From contig NZ_LPVY01000021.1 of the NCBI RefSeq assembly GCF_001613805.1, positions 124,001 through 188,000 of the forward strand: a stretch of DNA of 64,000 nucleotides, read 5' to 3'. Positions 8,945 to 17,458 of this stretch are shown piece after piece. Source of the stretch: Thalassospira lucentensis (lineage in GTDB: Bacteria > Pseudomonadota > Alphaproteobacteria > Rhodospirillales > Thalassospiraceae). Under the pieces are notes generated by a model, which worked only from the letters and a program-made list of their open reading frames with translations, ran no database searches and was not told the origin of the DNA. Position 1 is the first letter of the stretch, and every line of letters begins with the position of its first letter. The translations under genes were made by a program, and so were the position numbers.

Positions 8945-9136
8945 TGAACTTCTCCGAGGCATGGGACATCTGAAATCGACCGTGCATAACGCCATCCGGT
9001 CGCGCGATTGTCTTGCAAGCCTCGTTGCCTGCCGATTGTTCGTGACTGCGCCTTTGCAATCACGAATATGATGCTAACGTGATTTTGCACCTGCGAAAAG
9101 AATTTTCTGTGCGCATCGGCAGAACTGCGCATCCCC

Positions 9137-9181
9137 AAAAAAGGCACCAGCGGCGGGCTGAATTATCCCGCCACCGGTACC
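9137..9181 (-). terminator. Strong intrinsic terminator of the DMT transporter gene
   Basis: Arms 9167-9181 and 9043+100 to 9157 form a 15-pair stem (three G-U) whose core is GGCGGG/CCCGCC. On the minus strand it is followed by six T (plus-strand A run 9137-9142). It lies 28 bases past the stop at 9209. Confidence 0.75.
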
Positions 9182-9208
9182 TTCAAACATGTCTTTGGCA
9201 ACAGGGGA

Positions 9209-10129
9209 CTAACGCAAAACCTTGCGGAAAACACCCGATGCAACCATCACACCGAAAATCACCAGTGCCACCGCAATCGCCAGCGCAAGATTGCCTTCCT
9301 CACCAAGCAGGAACACACCGCCCAATGCGGTCAATGCCGGGGTCATCGCACCAAATGCCGAGGCACCGGTTGACCCGATATGACGCACCGCAAGCCCATA
9401 GGTCACCACCGCAACGCATCCCGCCAGCAGGCCCTGTGTGACGAGCAACAGCAGCACGTCATCCATCGGCGCATCGGGGATGTGCGTGCCCGTGAACAGG
9501 GCTACCACCGCCATGATCACAAACGACCAGAAGCCGACAAATGCCGCCGCTTCCAGCGCACCAAGGCCGCTTTGACGCATTGCGTGGGTATAGCATGCCC
9601 ACATGAATGCCCCGGCCGACACAAGACCATAGCCATAAAGGATCGTGTCACCGGTCGAATGGCCGGGTTTAAGCACCGCCAACAGGACGATACCGGTAAT
9701 CACCGTGGCATAACCCGCCAGCCGGCCCCAGCCCGGCCGTTCACCGAACATCACAACCGCAATCAGAACCGCCCAGACCGCCATCACACCGGGCAGCAAA
9801 ATGCCCACATGGCTTGCCGGAACATATTGCAGGGCACTGGCCACGAGAAGCGTATAAAATGCGCCTGATCCCACTAGCATGATCAGGCCATTGGCAATCG
9901 AAAGCCCCTTGGGCCAGATCCCGCGTTTAAGCCAGATCGGGGCCAGCAACACAAACGGCACGACAAAGCGCAAAAGCCCGATATCGACCGCGGTAAAATC
10001 GGATGTCATGGCGTAGCGCGTGACAATCAGCCACGCCGCCCAGATCGCCACCGTCGCCAGGGCCGATGTCACACCGACCAGACGGCTTTCTGTTGCACTG
10101 TTCATGGCAACAGCAGAAGTTCGAGACAT
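9209..10129 (-). CDS. EamA/DMT-family metabolite exporter
   Basis: A 306-residue inner-membrane protein with ten predicted helices in two EamA repeats (first from about 20 to 145, second from about 165 to 300), the size and layout of the drug/metabolite transporter superfamily. Signatures include TRYAMTSDFTAVDIGLLRF and, in the second half, SAFGAMTPALTALGGVFLLGE, the usual proline-containing helix 9. Substrate unknown; amino acids or related metabolites are typical. The start at 10129 or the internal ATG nine codons on are both possible. It is followed by a strong terminator and stands alone. Confidence 0.85.
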   Translation of the reverse strand: MSRTSAVAMNSATESRLVGVTSALATVAIWAAWLIVTRYAMTSDFTAVDIGLLRFVVPFVLLAPIWLKRGIWPKGLSIANGLIMLVGSGAFYTLLVASALQYVPASHVGILLPGVMAVWAVLIAVVMFGERPGWGRLAGYATVITGIVLLAVLKPGHSTGDTILYGYGLVSAGAFMWACYTHAMRQSGLGALEAAAFVGFWSFVIMAVVALFTGTHIPDAPMDDVLLLLVTQGLLAGCVAVVTYGLAVRHIGSTGASAFGAMTPALTALGGVFLLGEEGNLALAIAVALVIFGVMVASGVFRKVLR

Positions 10130-10237
10130 ATCAGCATTCCCGCTAAAGGGTTGATTTTGCGAAAATCAGACCACGCAGCCCCAACCAAGGCAAGAATTTT
10201 GACCGTAGGTCAGCTATGCATAACCCGCCGCAAACAA

Positions 10238-10274
10238 AAACAGGGCAGCACGGATTGCCCACACTGCCCTGTTT
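10238..10274 (-). terminator. Intrinsic terminator of the fumarase gene
   Basis: AAACAGGGCAG at 10238-10248 pairs perfectly with CTGCCCTGTTT at 10264-10274. In the minus direction the stem is followed by TTTTTGTTTG. It sits 20 bases beyond the stop at 10294. Confidence 0.85.
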
Positions 10275-10293
10275 CAAATCAGTAATATCGAAA

Positions 10294-11910
10294 TCAGATG
10301 CCAAATTCGGCAAAGAAGTCATTGCCCTTGTCATCGATCACGATAAAGGCCGGAAAATCTTCGACCTCGATCTTCCAGACGGCTTCCATGCCCAGTTCCG
10401 GGTATTCAAGGACTTCGACTTTCTTGATGCAATCCTGCGCAAGGCGCGCTGCCGGACCACCGATGGAACCAAGATAGAACCCGCCGTGGTTTTTGCACGC
10501 ATCCTTGACCTGTTTCGAACGGTTGCCCTTGGCAAGCATGACGAACGATCCGCCTGCGGCCTGGAACTGTTCGACATAGGCATCCATGCGTCCCGCCGTG
10601 GTCGGGCCGAACGAACCGGACGGCATGCCTTCGGGTGTTTTTGCCGGGCCCGCATAATAAACCGGATGGTTTTTCATGTAATCGGGCATGCCTTCGCCAG
10701 CATCAAGGCGTTCCTTGATCTTGGCATGCGCGATGTCACGCGCCACGATCACGGTCCCAGTGAGCGCCAGACGCGTCTTGACCGAATACCCGGAAAGCTG
10801 TTTGCGGATTTCATCCATCGGACGGTTCAGGTCAACCTTGACCACATTGTCATCAAGATGTTCGTCCGACACTTCCGGAAGATATTTTGCCGGGTTGTGT
10901 TCAAGGTCTTCGATGAAAATGCCGTCCTTGGTGATCTTGCCCAGAACCTGACGGTCGGCCGAGCACGAAACGCCGATGGCCACCGGGCAGCTTGCCCCGT
11001 GGCGCGGCAGGCGGACCACACGGACATCGTGGCAGAAATACTTGCCGCCGAACTGTGCGCCAATGCCCATTTCGCGCGTCATCTCAAGGACCTTCTGTTC
11101 CCATTCAAGATCGCGATAGGCCTGACCATGTTCGCCGCCCTCGGTCGGCAGGTTATCGTAATAACGTGCCGATGCCATTTTAACGGTCTTGAGTGCGGCC
11201 TCGGCCGACGTCCCGCCAATCACGATGGCAAGGTGATAAGGCGGGCAGGCAGACGTGCCAAGCGTTCTGATTTTCTCGTCCAAAAACTTCCGCAGGCTTT
11301 CCGGGTTCAGAAGCGCCTTGGTCTGCTGATACAGGAAGGTCTTGTTGGCCGAACCGCCACCCTTTGCCATGAACATGAATTTATATTCATTGCCCGGCGT
11401 CGCATACAGATCGATCTGGGCCGGAAGGTTCGAACCCGTGTTCTTTTCTTCGAACATATTAACCGGCGACACCTGCGAATAACGCAGGTTATGTTCCTGA
11501 TAGGCGCGCCAGATACCCTTTGAAAGCGCCTCTTCATCGGCACCATTGGTGATGACCTTGCCACCGCGCTTGCCCATGACAATCGCCGTACCGGTATCCT
11601 GGCACATCGGCAAAACGCCGCCAGATGCGATATTGGCGTTTTTCAGAAGGTCCATCGCAACGAACTTGTCGTTCGGCGTTGCTTCCGGGTCATCAAGGAT
11701 TTTGCGCAACTGTTCGAGATGGCCCGGGCGCAGCAAATGCGAACAATCGAAAAACGCCTGAAGCGTCAGTTTCTCAATCGCTTCGGGTTCGACTTTCAAA
11801 AACGTCTCGCCATTGACCTCAACGGTTGAAACGCCTTCGTCACCGATCTTGCGGTAAGGGGTCGTGTCCTTACCCTGCTCGAACATGGGTTTATAGACAA
11901 AATCACTCAT
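10294..11910 (-). CDS. fumA: Class I (iron-sulfur) fumarate hydratase
   Basis: Catalyses fumarate + water to L-malate in the citric acid cycle. The 538-residue protein has the full-length class I layout with fused alpha and beta regions, matching E. coli FumA/FumB in length. The N-terminal half carries the [4Fe-4S]-binding cysteines, including [22 protein letters not shown] and the later [13 protein letters not shown]. The C-terminal half has [24 protein letters not shown], the conserved beta-domain signature. ATG at 11910 was chosen because [10 protein letters not shown] starts the conserved region. Oxygen sensitivity is a family trait. Monocistronic, with its own terminator. Confidence 0.95.
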   Translation of the reverse strand: MSDFVYKPMFEQGKDTTPYRKIGDEGVSTVEVNGETFLKVEPEAIEKLTLQAFFDCSHLLRPGHLEQLRKILDDPEATPNDKFVAMDLLKNANIASGGVLPMCQDTGTAIVMGKRGGKVITNGADEEALSKGIWRAYQEHNLRYSQVSPVNMFEEKNTGSNLPAQIDLYATPGNEYKFMFMAKGGGSANKTFLYQQTKALLNPESLRKFLDEKIRTLGTSACPPYHLAIVIGGTSAEAALKTVKMASARYYDNLPTEGGEHGQAYRDLEWEQKVLEMTREMGIGAQFGGKYFCHDVRVVRLPRHGASCPVAIGVSCSADRQVLGKITKDGIFIEDLEHNPAKYLPEVSDEHLDDNVVKVDLNRPMDEIRKQLSGYSVKTRLALTGTVIVARDIAHAKIKERLDAGEGMPDYMKNHPVYYAGPAKTPEGMPSGSFGPTTAGRMDAYVEQFQAAGGSFVMLAKGNRSKQVKDACKNHGGFYLGSIGGPAARLAQDCIKKVEVLEYPELGMEAVWKIEVEDFPAFIVIDDKGNDFFAEFGI

Positions 11911-12057
11911 GGGATAAGTTCTCGTCTCTCTCAAAAACAAGGTGGGTTTGTTTTAATTTGTGCCGTTCATAACGCCAAACGCGGCAAATTTCCACGATAC
12001 ATTAGATGAACAGACTTCCGGCAATCGGCGGGAAACCGGACCGGGCATGCGGGAAAG

Positions 12058-12088
12058 AAAAAAGGGCGAGCCAAATGCCCGCCCCTTT
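12058..12088 (-). terminator. Intrinsic terminator of sspB
   Basis: On the minus strand, AAAGGGGCG and CGCCCTTT enclose a short loop and are followed by a run of T (plus-strand A run ending at 12063). It lies directly after the stop at 12094. Confidence 0.65.
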
Positions 12089-12093
12089 GAAAC

Positions 12094-12636
12094 TCATTTT
12101 TTTCGAAACGCATCAAGGGCGATGACTTCGCCGGTTTGACCCTGTTCGGCGGGTTTTTTCTTGCCGCGCTTGGAAGGCTCGGTCACCAGCTGCGGGGTCG
12201 CGTCTTCATCGCCATCAACCAGATCGGCGTCAAGATCGTCATCTTCGTCGTAATCGAAATCATCATCGCCCATTTCTTCTTCGACGCTGAAAGTCAGCAT
12301 GAAATTGGCAGACGGATCGACAAAGGCCAGCATGGCATCAAACGGAACAACCACGGTGGTTGGCATGCCATCGAAGCTCATGCCGACCGAAAAATGATCG
12401 TCTTCCGCTTTCAGGTCCCAGAACCGGTGCTGCAATACAACGGTGATATTATCCGGGTGCGCCTTGCGCTGTCCTTCAGGCAAAGCAACGCCGGGATGAT
12501 TGGTCTGGAACGTGATGTAATAGTGATGCTCGCCGAAAAGGCCTTCTTCGGCCACGCGCGAAAGGATCTGCTTTACCACGCCGCGCAGCGCCTGATCGAC
12601 CATAAGGTCGTAACGGAATTCTTCCGGTTCCTGCAT
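12094..12636 (-). CDS. sspB: SspB-family ClpXP adaptor
   Basis: A 180-residue adaptor that binds ssrA-tagged proteins and delivers them to ClpXP. It begins QEPEEFRYDLMVDQALRGVVKQIL, the alphaproteobacterial SspB fold, then HHYYITFQTNHPGVALP and a beta-rich core to about residue 115. A long acidic Asp/Glu linker (about 120-150) and a basic region precede the conserved end GEVIALDAFRKK, which docks ClpX. ATG at 12636 with AGGA upstream is preferred to a frame starting at 12702. The gene for tmRNA, which makes the tag this adaptor reads, lies just upstream on the same strand. Confidence 0.9.
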   Translation of the reverse strand: MQEPEEFRYDLMVDQALRGVVKQILSRVAEEGLFGEHHYYITFQTNHPGVALPEGQRKAHPDNITVVLQHRFWDLKAEDDHFSVGMSFDGMPTTVVVPFDAMLAFVDPSANFMLTFSVEEEMGDDDFDYDEDDDLDADLVDGDEDATPQLVTEPSKRGKKKPAEQGQTGEVIALDAFRKK

Positions 12637-12771
12637 CGATAATCCTGTGTCTGGCGGGTTTCCTGACGATTTCAGGATGTACCCGTCATTTATATATGGC
12701 ACCTGATCGCGTCATTTGCAGATGACGCAATTGAATTGCTTCTATTCATAACGGAGACGGGGAGAAATACA

Positions 12772-13110
12772 AGAGCGGGGCGTTCTGTTGCTAGGTGCCC
12801 CATCCCCCACCAGACTACCGCTCCCGGCAATCGGAATTTCGCTTTGGTGCTAGTACCGCTTAGGCGGCAACAGCAACCGGAGCATTGTTGTCGTTTGCGT
12901 TTACAAACATTAGCCCGATAACGGTGGTACCATGCCGAGCGCCAACAGAGGCTTTTACTACACACGTCGATCCTATTTCGGCCCCAACATCTTCGCCTGA
13001 GTCGGACGAAGTCAGATAGATGAAAGTTGGTGGAGCCGCCGGGTACCGCCCCCGGGTCCGTAATGTCTATTCTGCCAAGTCGTGTAACGCCATAGTCGGG
13101 TTGCCCCGAC
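12772..13110 (-). ncRNA. ssrA: Circularly permuted two-piece tmRNA precursor
   Basis: Rescues stalled ribosomes and tags the nascent chain. Read on the minus strand, the acceptor piece comes first: a T arm (stem CCGGG/CCCGG, 13039-13055) and the acceptor strand CGGCTCC ending in ACCA at 13028. A 42-base intervening segment follows, then the coding piece starts at 12985 with GGGGCCGAAATAGGATCGAC, the classic tmRNA 5' end. GGGGCCG pairs with CGGCTCC with G3-U70, the alanine identity pair. The tag frame runs from GCA at 12898 to TAA at 12860: ANDNNAPVAVAA. The order of the pieces shows the alphaproteobacterial permuted form. The outer ends of the precursor are estimates. Confidence 0.95.
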
Positions 13111-13116
13111 AGCCCC

Positions 13117-13146
13117 TATATAGGTCAAATGGGTCTGCTTTCGCAA
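13117..13146 (-). promoter_or_regulatory. Sigma-70-type promoter of ssrA
   Basis: On the minus strand TTGCGA (13146-13141), an 18-base spacer and TATATA (13122-13117) precede the acceptor piece. Transcription should begin near 13110. Confidence 0.7.
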
Positions 13147-13313
13147 GGGAATTGGCAAAAACTTTCACCGGGTCGACCTTTAAGCCGACAAAGCAAACGA
13201 ACGACGCCCTGCCATACAGCACCCAAGCCCTGATACCGTCACCGGGTGACTTGCCGCCCCATCCATTGCCAACTATGCTGCCCCAAACACGATTCCGAAC
13301 AACAGGATGCGGC

Positions 13314-14108
13314 ATGCAGCAATATCTCGATCTGATGCGTTTGGTGCGCGATACCGGCGCCCATAAGGAAGATCGCACCGGCACCGGCACGGTCTCGGTC
13401 TTTGGTCACCAGATGCGGTTTGACCTGTCAAAGGGCTTTCCGATGGTCACCACCAAAAAGCTGCATCTGAAATCGATCATCCATGAATTGCTGTGGTTTC
13501 TGGCAGGCGACACCAATGTCAAATATCTTCAGGACAATGGTGTGCGCATCTGGAACGAATGGGCCGATGAAAACGGCGAACTTGGCCCGGTTTACGGTGG
13601 TCAGTGGCGGTCATGGCGCGGGGCGAACGGCGAAACAATCGACCAGATCACCCAGTTGATCGACCAGATCAAAAACAATCCCGACAGCCGCCGCCTGATT
13701 GTTTCGGCATGGAATGTGGCCGATGTGCCGAACATGGCGCTGCCACCCTGCCACTGCCTGTTCCAGTTCTATGTCGCGAATGGCAAACTGTCCTGCCAGC
13801 TTTATCAACGCAGTGCCGATATCTTTTTGGGTGTGCCGTTCAATATCGCGTCTTATGCCCTGCTGACCATGATGATCGCACAGGTCTGCGATCTTGGCGT
13901 TGGTGATTTCGTCCACACGCTGGGCGATGCCCATCTTTACACCAACCACCTTGAACAGGTCGAATTGCAGCTGTCGCGCGAACCGCGCCCGCTTCCGGAA
14001 ATGAAGATCAATCCGGCAGTCAAATCGATCTTTGATTTCAAATATGACGATTTCGAACTGACCGGCTATGACCCGCATCCGCATATCGCGGGCAAGGTAG
14101 CCGTCTGA
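13314..14108 (+). CDS. thyA: Thymidylate synthase
   Basis: Converts dUMP and 5,10-methylene-tetrahydrofolate to dTMP and dihydrofolate. The 264 residues equal the E. coli enzyme length. Visible are [11 protein letters not shown] (21-31), the catalytic Cys146 in [32 protein letters not shown] and the terminal substrate region. ATG at 13314 with AGGA upstream is chosen; an in-frame upstream extension would run through the tmRNA gene and is not real. The TGA overlaps the folA ATG by one base (TGATG), so the dihydrofolate made here is recycled by the next gene product. Confidence 0.97.
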   Translation: MQQYLDLMRLVRDTGAHKEDRTGTGTVSVFGHQMRFDLSKGFPMVTTKKLHLKSIIHELLWFLAGDTNVKYLQDNGVRIWNEWADENGELGPVYGGQWRSWRGANGETIDQITQLIDQIKNNPDSRRLIVSAWNVADVPNMALPPCHCLFQFYVANGKLSCQLYQRSADIFLGVPFNIASYALLTMMIAQVCDLGVGDFVHTLGDAHLYTNHLEQVELQLSREPRPLPEMKINPAVKSIFDFKYDDFELTGYDPHPHIAGKVAV

Positions 14109-14647
14109 TGCCAGCGAACAATAACGACCGGATCGAACGGGTTGCCGTGGTTGCCGCCGCCAAAAACGGCGCAATTGGCAAGGATGGCTGGATGCCCTGG
14201 CACCTGCCCGAAGACCTTAAACGGTTCAAGGCGCTTACCCTTGGCAAGCCGATGATCATGGGGCGTGTGACGTTTGAAGCGATTGGCAAACCGCTTCCCA
14301 AACGCACGACCATCGTCGTGACACGGGATAAGGACTGGACGTTTGATCATGAAAATGTCCGGGTCTGTCATGATATCGAAAGCGCCATTGCACTTGCCGA
14401 CCAGATTGCGGCCAAGGAAAATGTTAATGAGGTCATCATTGCGGGTGGTGCACAAATATACAAACTCGCCATGCCATACACCACACGATATGAGCTGACC
14501 GAAGTCCATGCCGAAATTGATGGCGATGCGTTTCTTGATCCCCTACCCGCCGAAAAATGGCAGGAAACCGCGCGTGCCACCGTCAACAATCCCGATGGGC
14601 CGGATTACAGCTTTGTCACGTTGAACCGCATCCGGGTGACAAGCTGA
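14108..14647 (+). CDS. folA: Dihydrofolate reductase
   Basis: Reduces dihydrofolate to tetrahydrofolate with NADPH and is the target of trimethoprim. The 179 residues include AAAKNGAIGKDGWMPWHLPEDLKRF, with the catalytic acid at Asp36, then GKPMIMGRVTFEAIGKPLPKRTTIVVTRD, the NADPH-binding region, and VIIAGGAQIYKLAMPYTTRYELTEV. Translationally coupled to thyA through a one-base overlap, completing the thymidylate cycle. Confidence 0.96.
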   Translation: MPANNNDRIERVAVVAAAKNGAIGKDGWMPWHLPEDLKRFKALTLGKPMIMGRVTFEAIGKPLPKRTTIVVTRDKDWTFDHENVRVCHDIESAIALADQIAAKENVNEVIIAGGAQIYKLAMPYTTRYELTEVHAEIDGDAFLDPLPAEKWQETARATVNNPDGPDYSFVTLNRIRVTS

Positions 14648-14772
14648 CCGGGTAACTTTCTCCAACCAAACAAAACAATTCCTGTTTTCGCATTTCAATT
14701 CTAAAGTTTTTTGTCGGCAGGGCGTCAAACCGCCTGTCCGATAAAACCAAGAATGAAAGAGGACAGGTAAAC

Positions 14773-15204
14773 ATGTTTGAAGAATTCAAGAAGTTTGCCC
14801 TGCGCGGCAATGTTGTCGATCTGGCGATCGGTGTGATCATCGGGGCGGCATTCGGGCGGATTGTCACATCCCTTGTCGGGGACGTCATCATGCCGGTGAT
14901 CGGTTATGTTTTTGGCGGCCTTGATTTTTCGAACTATTTCATCGCCCTGTCGGATGCGGTAACCGCAACCAATTATGCCGACGCCAAGGCACAGGGTGCA
15001 GTGATCGGCTATGGTGCCTTTATCACGATTGCGCTTAACTTCGCGATCATTGCCTGGGTGTTGTTCCTCGTCGTCAAGGCGATCAACAAGGCCAAGAAAA
15101 AAGAAGACGAAAAGGCCGGTGAAACGCCACCGCCCGCAACGCCCGAGGATGTCGCCCTCCTGCGCGAAATCCGTGACCTGCTCGCAACGCGCAAGGAATC
15201 GTAA
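14773..15204 (+). CDS. mscL: Large-conductance mechanosensitive channel
   Basis: Opens in the inner membrane under tension to release solutes on osmotic downshock. The 143 residues have the N-terminal amphipathic helix [20 protein letters not shown], the first pore helix with [18 protein letters not shown], a periplasmic loop and the second helix [20 protein letters not shown] charged linker and the bundle-forming C-terminal helix [13 protein letters not shown] end the protein. It has its own Shine-Dalgarno (GAGGACAGG) and probably its own promoter. Confidence 0.96.
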   Translation: MFEEFKKFALRGNVVDLAIGVIIGAAFGRIVTSLVGDVIMPVIGYVFGGLDFSNYFIALSDAVTATNYADAKAQGAVIGYGAFITIALNFAIIAWVLFLVVKAINKAKKKEDEKAGETPPPATPEDVALLREIRDLLATRKES

Positions 15205-15234
15205 TCGCCACTTGCGGACTCGGACATCAGGGAT

Positions 15235-15281
15235 GCGCGCAATACCGGTTGTTTCTGACTTTGTCGGTTGATATTGCGCGC
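15235..15281. repeat. Perfect 10-bp inverted repeat with 27-base loop
   Basis: GCGCGCAATA at 15235-15244 and TATTGCGCGC at 15272-15281 are exact reverse complements. The site lies between mscL and the TetR gene and may end the mscL transcript, although no T tract follows directly. Confidence 0.5.
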
Positions 15282-15318
15282 TCTCACGCCTATTTTTGTT
15301 TAAGTTTCAGAACATTCA

Positions 15319-15333
15319 TTCCAGTTACTGGAA
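15319..15333. promoter_or_regulatory. Palindromic operator before a TetR gene
   Basis: TTCCAG-TTA-CTGGAA is a perfect 15-base palindrome 17 bases before the ATG at 15350, fitting an autoregulatory TetR operator. The half-site ATTCCAG recurs at 16717-16723 before the redoxin gene. Confidence 0.6.
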
Positions 15334-15349
15334 CAAGAAAGGATCATCG

Positions 15350-15931
15350 ATGGCCCGCCCCCGCGCATTTGACGAAGAAAGCGTTCTTGATAACGCCATG
15401 AATATCTTCTGGAGCAAGGGCTTCGAGGCAACCTCCGTACAGGACCTTGTCGAGGAAACCGGGCTTAACCGTGCTTCCATGTATTCAAGCTTTGGCGACA
15501 AAAAGGCCTTGTTCCTGCGCGTTCTTGATCATTACAGCCAGAAGATCAGCACGAACCGATTTGCCAAACTGCGCGAAATGGCCGATGGCCGCGAAGCGAT
15601 CATCGCGACGTTTCGCGATGCCAGTCGCGTCGGATGCGGCGAAGGCCGCCACAAGGGATGCCTGATGGTCAATTCCGGCATGGAACTGGCGCCGCATGAT
15701 CCCGAAACTGCCGCGATTGCACAGGCCGCATTCAGCCGGGTCGAAGATATGTTTGCCCGTGCGCTTCGTCGCGGCATGGAACATGACACAATTGCCCGGG
15801 ACAAAAACATCCGTTCGTTATCCCGGTTTCTGGCGGGCTCCATTCAGGGGGTGCATCTGATGGCGCGCCGCGGGGCGGACGAGGATACTCTGGCCGATTA
15901 CGTCGATACCATCCTGTCCACCCTCGATTGA
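15350..15931 (+). CDS. TetR-family transcriptional regulator
   Basis: A 193-residue repressor. Residues 1-55 form the TetR HTH (FDEESVLDNAMNIFWSKGFEATSVQDLVEETGLNRASMYSSFGDKKALF). The C-terminal half has a cysteine-containing region, CGEGRHKGCLMVNSGMEL, common in a TetR subgroup whose cysteines may sense electrophiles or oxidants; this is inference. ATG at 15350 with AAAGGAT is chosen because a palindromic operator lies just upstream. The methyltransferase and redoxin genes downstream are candidate targets. Confidence 0.87.
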   Translation: MARPRAFDEESVLDNAMNIFWSKGFEATSVQDLVEETGLNRASMYSSFGDKKALFLRVLDHYSQKISTNRFAKLREMADGREAIIATFRDASRVGCGEGRHKGCLMVNSGMELAPHDPETAAIAQAAFSRVEDMFARALRRGMEHDTIARDKNIRSLSRFLAGSIQGVHLMARRGADEDTLADYVDTILSTLD

Positions 15932-15966
15932 TCGCCCCGATCTCGGAACAATGTCGGCCAGCTTCC

Positions 15967-15994
15967 AACGGGTGAATTCACATTCACCCGTTTT
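15967..15994 (+). terminator. Intrinsic terminator of the TetR gene
   Basis: AACGGGTGAAT and ATTCACCCGTT form an 11-bp stem with a four-base loop (TCAC) followed by TTTTGC, 36 bases after the stop at 15931. Confidence 0.75.
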
Positions 15995-16040
15995 GCGTGT
16001 ATATCCATCGCAGGTCACGCAACCATGTACGGGAAATGGC

Positions 16041-16664
16041 ATGGACCAAGATACAAAATTCTGGGACAAGGCTGCTGCGAAATATGCCCGAAAGCCCGTC
16101 AGGAACCAGACGGCTTATGGCGAAACGCTGGACCGTACCCGTCATTACCTGACACTGGATCAAAATGTTCTTGAAATCGGGTGTGGCACCGGTTCGACAG
16201 CCCTGTTGCTTGCCCCCTCGGTCGGACATATCACCGCAACCGACCTGTCCCCCGCCATGATCACCATTGCCCAGGACAAGCTCGCCGATGGAAACCATTC
16301 GAATGTCCTCTTTCAGGCGGCCCGCCTGTCCGATGGCAGTCTTGCCGGTCAGGCATTTGATGCGGTTTTGGCATTTAATGTCCTGCATCTTGTCCGGGAT
16401 ATTCCCGCTGAAATCCGCACCATTCATCGCTTGCTTAAACCCGGCGGGTTCTTCATTTCAAAAACCGGCTGTATTGGCGAAGCGGGTCGTTTTCTTGCCA
16501 TTCTGATTGCCGTCATGCGCAAGCTTGGCTTTGCGCCATTTGTCAATTCCCTACGCTATGGCGAGCTTGACGCCATGATTGCCTGCGAGGGCTTCGAAAT
16601 CATCGAAACCGGCCTTTATCCTGCCTCCGACCATGCCCGGTTTGTGGTTGCCCGCAAACTTTGA
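16041..16664 (+). CDS. Class I SAM-dependent methyltransferase
   Basis: A 207-residue cytosolic methyltransferase. Motif I NVLEIGCGTGSTALLLA (residues about 43-59), the acidic motif II ATDLSPAMITIAQDKL and motif III VLAFNVLHLVRDIPAEIRTIHRLLKPGGFFISKT place it in the Methyltransf_11/25 group. The acceptor is unknown. ATG at 16041 is preferred over a longer frame because the N terminus then matches the family (FWDKAAAKYARKPV). It lies between a TetR regulator and a redoxin gene in the same direction. Confidence 0.85.
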   Translation: MDQDTKFWDKAAAKYARKPVRNQTAYGETLDRTRHYLTLDQNVLEIGCGTGSTALLLAPSVGHITATDLSPAMITIAQDKLADGNHSNVLFQAARLSDGSLAGQAFDAVLAFNVLHLVRDIPAEIRTIHRLLKPGGFFISKTGCIGEAGRFLAILIAVMRKLGFAPFVNSLRYGELDAMIACEGFEIIETGLYPASDHARFVVARKL

Positions 16665-16778
16665 TCGCCGACCAGCCTTCATCACAGTTCGGTGATAGGA
16701 CGATTTGTTGATTGTTATTCCAGAATGATCATTCCATATTTATCCTCATTCAGCCAGATAACAGTCACGAGGAACGAA

Positions 16779-17336
16779 ATGTCCGCGATTACACCCCTGA
16801 TGCCCCGCCAGAAAGTCCCGTCCCTTTCGGTCCCACTTGTTGGCGGCGGCACATGGTCGCTTGCCGATCAGACGCCGGAAAACTTCACCATGGTTGTATT
16901 CTATCGCGGTTTGCATTGCCCGATCTGCGGTAAATACCTTAAGGACCTTGATAACAAGCTGGCCGATTTCGCCAAGCGCGGCGTCAATGTGATTGTCCTG
17001 TCCTCGGACGCCGAAGACCGTGCGACCGAGGCCAAGCAGAAATGGGCGCTTGAAAATATCGATCTCGGTTATGGGCTTAGTCTTGAGAAAGCGCGCGAAT
17101 GGGGCCTGTATATTTCGTCAAGTAACGGTGTGACCTCGTCCGGGGTCGAAGAACCGGCCCTGTTTTCCGAACCGGGTCTGTTTTTGGTTCGACCTGATGG
17201 CACGCTTTATTTTGGCACGGTACAGACCATGCCGTTCGCCCGCCCGGCCTTTGCCGAAATCCTTGGCGCGCTTGATTTCGTAATTGCCAAAAACTATCCG
17301 GCACGCGGCGAAATTGTTGATCATACCAATCCCTGA
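16779..17336 (+). CDS. AhpC/TSA-type redoxin
   Basis: A 185-residue thioredoxin-fold peroxiredoxin-like protein. The active-site region is VVFYRGLHCPICGKYL with Cys47 and Cys50 (CPIC), placing the peroxidatic Cys after a conserved strand. FGTVQTMPFARPAFAEIL near the C terminus is typical of the subgroup found in marine bacteria. It has no signal peptide, so likely removes peroxides in the cytosol. ATG at 16779 has GAGGAA upstream. A palindrome GAATGATCATTC lies at 16723-16734, in the probable promoter region. Confidence 0.85.
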   Translation: MSAITPLMPRQKVPSLSVPLVGGGTWSLADQTPENFTMVVFYRGLHCPICGKYLKDLDNKLADFAKRGVNVIVLSSDAEDRATEAKQKWALENIDLGYGLSLEKAREWGLYISSSNGVTSSGVEEPALFSEPGLFLVRPDGTLYFGTVQTMPFARPAFAEILGALDFVIAKNYPARGEIVDHTNP

Positions 17337-17354
17337 TCACCTCAACGCCACATG

Positions 17355-17396
17355 AAAAACAGGCCGGTTTCAGGGAAATGAAACCGGCCTGTTTTT
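17355..17396. terminator. Bidirectional terminator between the redoxin and SURF1 genes
   Basis: A 17-bp stem (core ACAGGCCGGTTTC / GAAACCGGCCTGT) with A run before and T run after can stop transcripts from both strands. Confidence 0.85.
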
Positions 17397-17458
17397 CATT
17401 GCGGGATGTTCAACCTCGGCGGCCCTAGCTGGCATAGCCTCAGCACCGATTGCCCCCC

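Noticed and set aside
9058..9084. AATCACG/CGTGATT inverted repeat before the GAF-MCP gene
   Set aside because: Seven-base arms with a 13-base spacer in a short gap could arise by chance; no linked regulator.
10216..11523. 435-residue open frame opposite the fumarase gene
   Set aside because: Antisense shadow; no start signal and no recognisable domain, while the minus strand encodes full-length fumarase.
13020..13313. N-terminal extension of thymidylate synthase
   Set aside because: It would read through the tmRNA acceptor piece and promoter; the 264-residue form from 13314 matches the family exactly.
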